A DNA stretch of 64,000 bases from NCBI GenBank assembly GCA_964392985.1, contig CAYMSF010000016.1, forward strand, positions 1-64,000, given 5' to 3'. Each line of letters starts with the position of its first letter. The first letter of the stretch is position 1. Positions 62,936 through 64,000 of this stretch are shown one piece after another. Under the pieces are notes generated by a model. That model saw only the letters and a program-made list of their open reading frames with translations, ran no database searches and had not been told where the DNA came from. This stretch comes from CAYMSF01 sp964392985 (GTDB lineage Bacteria; Verrucomicrobiota; Lentisphaeria; Victivallales; Victivallaceae). The position numbers and the translations under genes are program-made.

Positions 62936-63771
62936 TCGCTGCTCATGTCGGCGATGGCGACGATGTTTAGGGCGGAAACGCGCGCGCCGTCCGCCGGATC
63001 AGGTAGCAGATTCAGCGCCGGGTAAATTATTGGAATATTGACCGCATCACCTTTGCTGAAATCGCCGAAGTGTGAATACGCCGTTTCCCCCAGGCCCCAG
63101 AAATCTGCCCAGAACGAGTAGTCATACGATTCCGTTTCCCACCGCCAGCGGCTGTCATACTGCGCCAGATAGACTTTCAAATCAACCGGGATATTGGACA
63201 CAACTCCCGGCGCCAGACTGGACGCATAGTTTCCGATGTTGCCCTGACTGACAAAACTGTATGCATTGCCGGATGCACCGGCATAGGTTGAAGTGATGAA
63301 TGATTCCCGGTCATTGCCGGTTTTGTGCAGATGAGTATTATTGGTGTTATGCACATTCCAGTTCCAGTTGATATATCGCAACTGCCGGATTACTCTTTTT
63401 AATTGAATAAAGATTTCTGCGTATGGCGGTCTGCCATAGCAGGGCAGTTGACTGGAATATCCGGCATACTCCAGCGCGGATGAAAAGGTCAGCCGGTTCG
63501 TCAGGTCGGATTTTGCTGCCGGCGACGGCGGCATGAAATATGGTACGATAACCCCGGTTTTTGACCAGAGGTTGGAGATGCCTGAATACAAACTGCCTCC
63601 AGTCTGTTCGGCTAATAACGCTATCGGTGTTATCGGAGCGCCGTTAGCGGCAGTCGCATAACTGTTCAGATTATTTATCCGCAGATTGATATCGGCGGTC
63701 AAGTCATTAATCGCGTCAATTACCGGTGTCAGCCGGAGTGTTTCCGGCGCAGTGTAATCCGGGTAATTCAT
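62914..63771 (-). CDS. Hypothetical protein, 285 residues, next to the repeat array
   Basis: Begins MNYPDYTAPETLRLTPVIDA and is rich in Asn, Tyr, Trp and Ser (for example RYINWNWNVHNTNN, RWRWETESYDYSFWADFWG). No family is recognised. The last codons (REPPGD, stop) lie in the repeat array, so the C-terminus may be altered or the true end lost at the gap. It overlaps the stop of the upstream gene (63768) by four bases, so both are co-translated. The neighbour and composition would fit a surface or phage-derived structural protein, but that is a guess. Confidence 0.55.
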   Translation of the reverse strand: MNYPDYTAPETLRLTPVIDAINDLTADINLRINNLNSYATAANGAPITPIALLAEQTGGSLYSGISNLWSKTGVIVPYFMPPSPAAKSDLTNRLTFSSALEYAGYSSQLPCYGRPPYAEIFIQLKRVIRQLRYINWNWNVHNTNNTHLHKTGNDRESFITSTYAGASGNAYSFVSQGNIGNYASSLAPGVVSNIPVDLKVYLAQYDSRWRWETESYDYSFWADFWGLGETAYSHFGDFSKGDAVNIPIIYPALNLLPDPADGARVSALNIVAIADMSSEREPPGD

Positions 63772-64000
63772 ACAATCCTCCCGCAGGCATGAACCTCGCC
63801 ATAGTGATGTTGAACCACCCGGGTGATATTGCCACCGGTATCAGTGAAACATTCCGCCAGTACATATACCGCCAGCGTCGCGTTACCGGCGGGCAGTTCA
63901 TCATGGCGGCAGAATGCAATTGCCGGAATGATAACGCCCTCTTCAACCGTCAGTAACAACGCGGCATAAGTTGCATCATTCGCCACGGGTGTGCCGGAAC
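63768..64000 (-). CDS. Partial hypothetical protein running off the window edge
   Basis: A GTG at 63986 could start a 72-residue protein, but the frame stays open to the window end (upstream residues SGTP), so this is more likely the C-terminal part of a longer gene. It contains VIIPAIAFCRHDELPAG and VYVLAECFTDTGGNITRV, probably beta-strands. It overlaps the following gene by four bases. Function unknown. Confidence 0.5.
   Translation of the reverse strand, partial: SGTPVANDATYAALLLTVEEGVIIPAIAFCRHDELPAGNATLAVYVLAECFTDTGGNITRVVQHHYGEVHACGRIV

Noticed and set aside
62523..63041. ORF of 172 residues reading through the N gap, with PIGPIRPIRPIG repeats
   Set aside because: It is an artefact of the tandem repeat and the N run; no ribosome site and no family.

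Overview
The window looks like a contig or scaffold piece from a PVC-superphylum bacterium, most likely Lentisphaerota (inference). The basis is a short prepilin-type protein with a terminal H-DGH motif, paired secretin-like proteins of unusual design, many secreted carbohydrate-active or CBM-type proteins, and a sulfur-assimilation cluster. A 100-base N run at 62803-62902 shows that this is a scaffolded assembly.

Positions 1-25.8 kb are an accessory island ending at a tRNA-Thr(CGU) gene (25780-25855). From left to right it holds: the terminal repeats of an IS21-like element (1-55) abutting a gene fragment; an AvcD-type antiphage dCTP/dCMP deaminase with a long non-coding upstream region where an AvcI-like inhibitory RNA could lie; a 55-residue CxxC protein; a complete four-gene Wadjet operon (jetABCD), which closes and cleaves circular plasmid DNA; a scar of truncated mini-ORFs; a three-gene glycan operon (GT32-like transferase, a GT25/sulfotransferase-like/GH16 fusion, a NodU-type carbamoyltransferase) ending near an attC-like hairpin; and a minus-strand, plasmid/satellite-like replication module (Inovirus Gp2/YfjJ-like protein, P4-type SF3 helicase, RepA-like ATPase, winged-helix and excisionase-like proteins, a Sel1 protein). 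A ~110-bp imperfect direct repeat (2502-2620 and 16421-16530) brackets the Wadjet and glycan cargo. No integrase is visible.

Positions 26-34.7 kb are core sulfur metabolism on the minus strand: cysK, a cystathionine gamma-synthase/lyase gene, thiS- and thiF-like genes, then the sulfate importer sbp-cysT-cysW-cysA with a consensus promoter and two palindromes. An intact ISL3-family element with an 8-bp target duplication sits exactly at the thiF stop codon. Two half-size YeeE/YedE genes at 55.5-56.6 kb add a possible thiosulfate uptake route.

Positions 34.8-62.4 kb are ordinary chromosome: two secretin-like genes, secreted hydrolases and an acetyl xylan esterase, a large secreted CBM9 protein, a GT39 transferase, a TerB-AI-2E fusion, purM, rsmB, a pseudopilin, ftsK and a rodZ-like gene. 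A possible structured RNA precedes ftsK. The end of the window holds ~150-bp tandem repeats broken by the assembly gap, then two minus-strand genes of unknown function, the second running off the edge.
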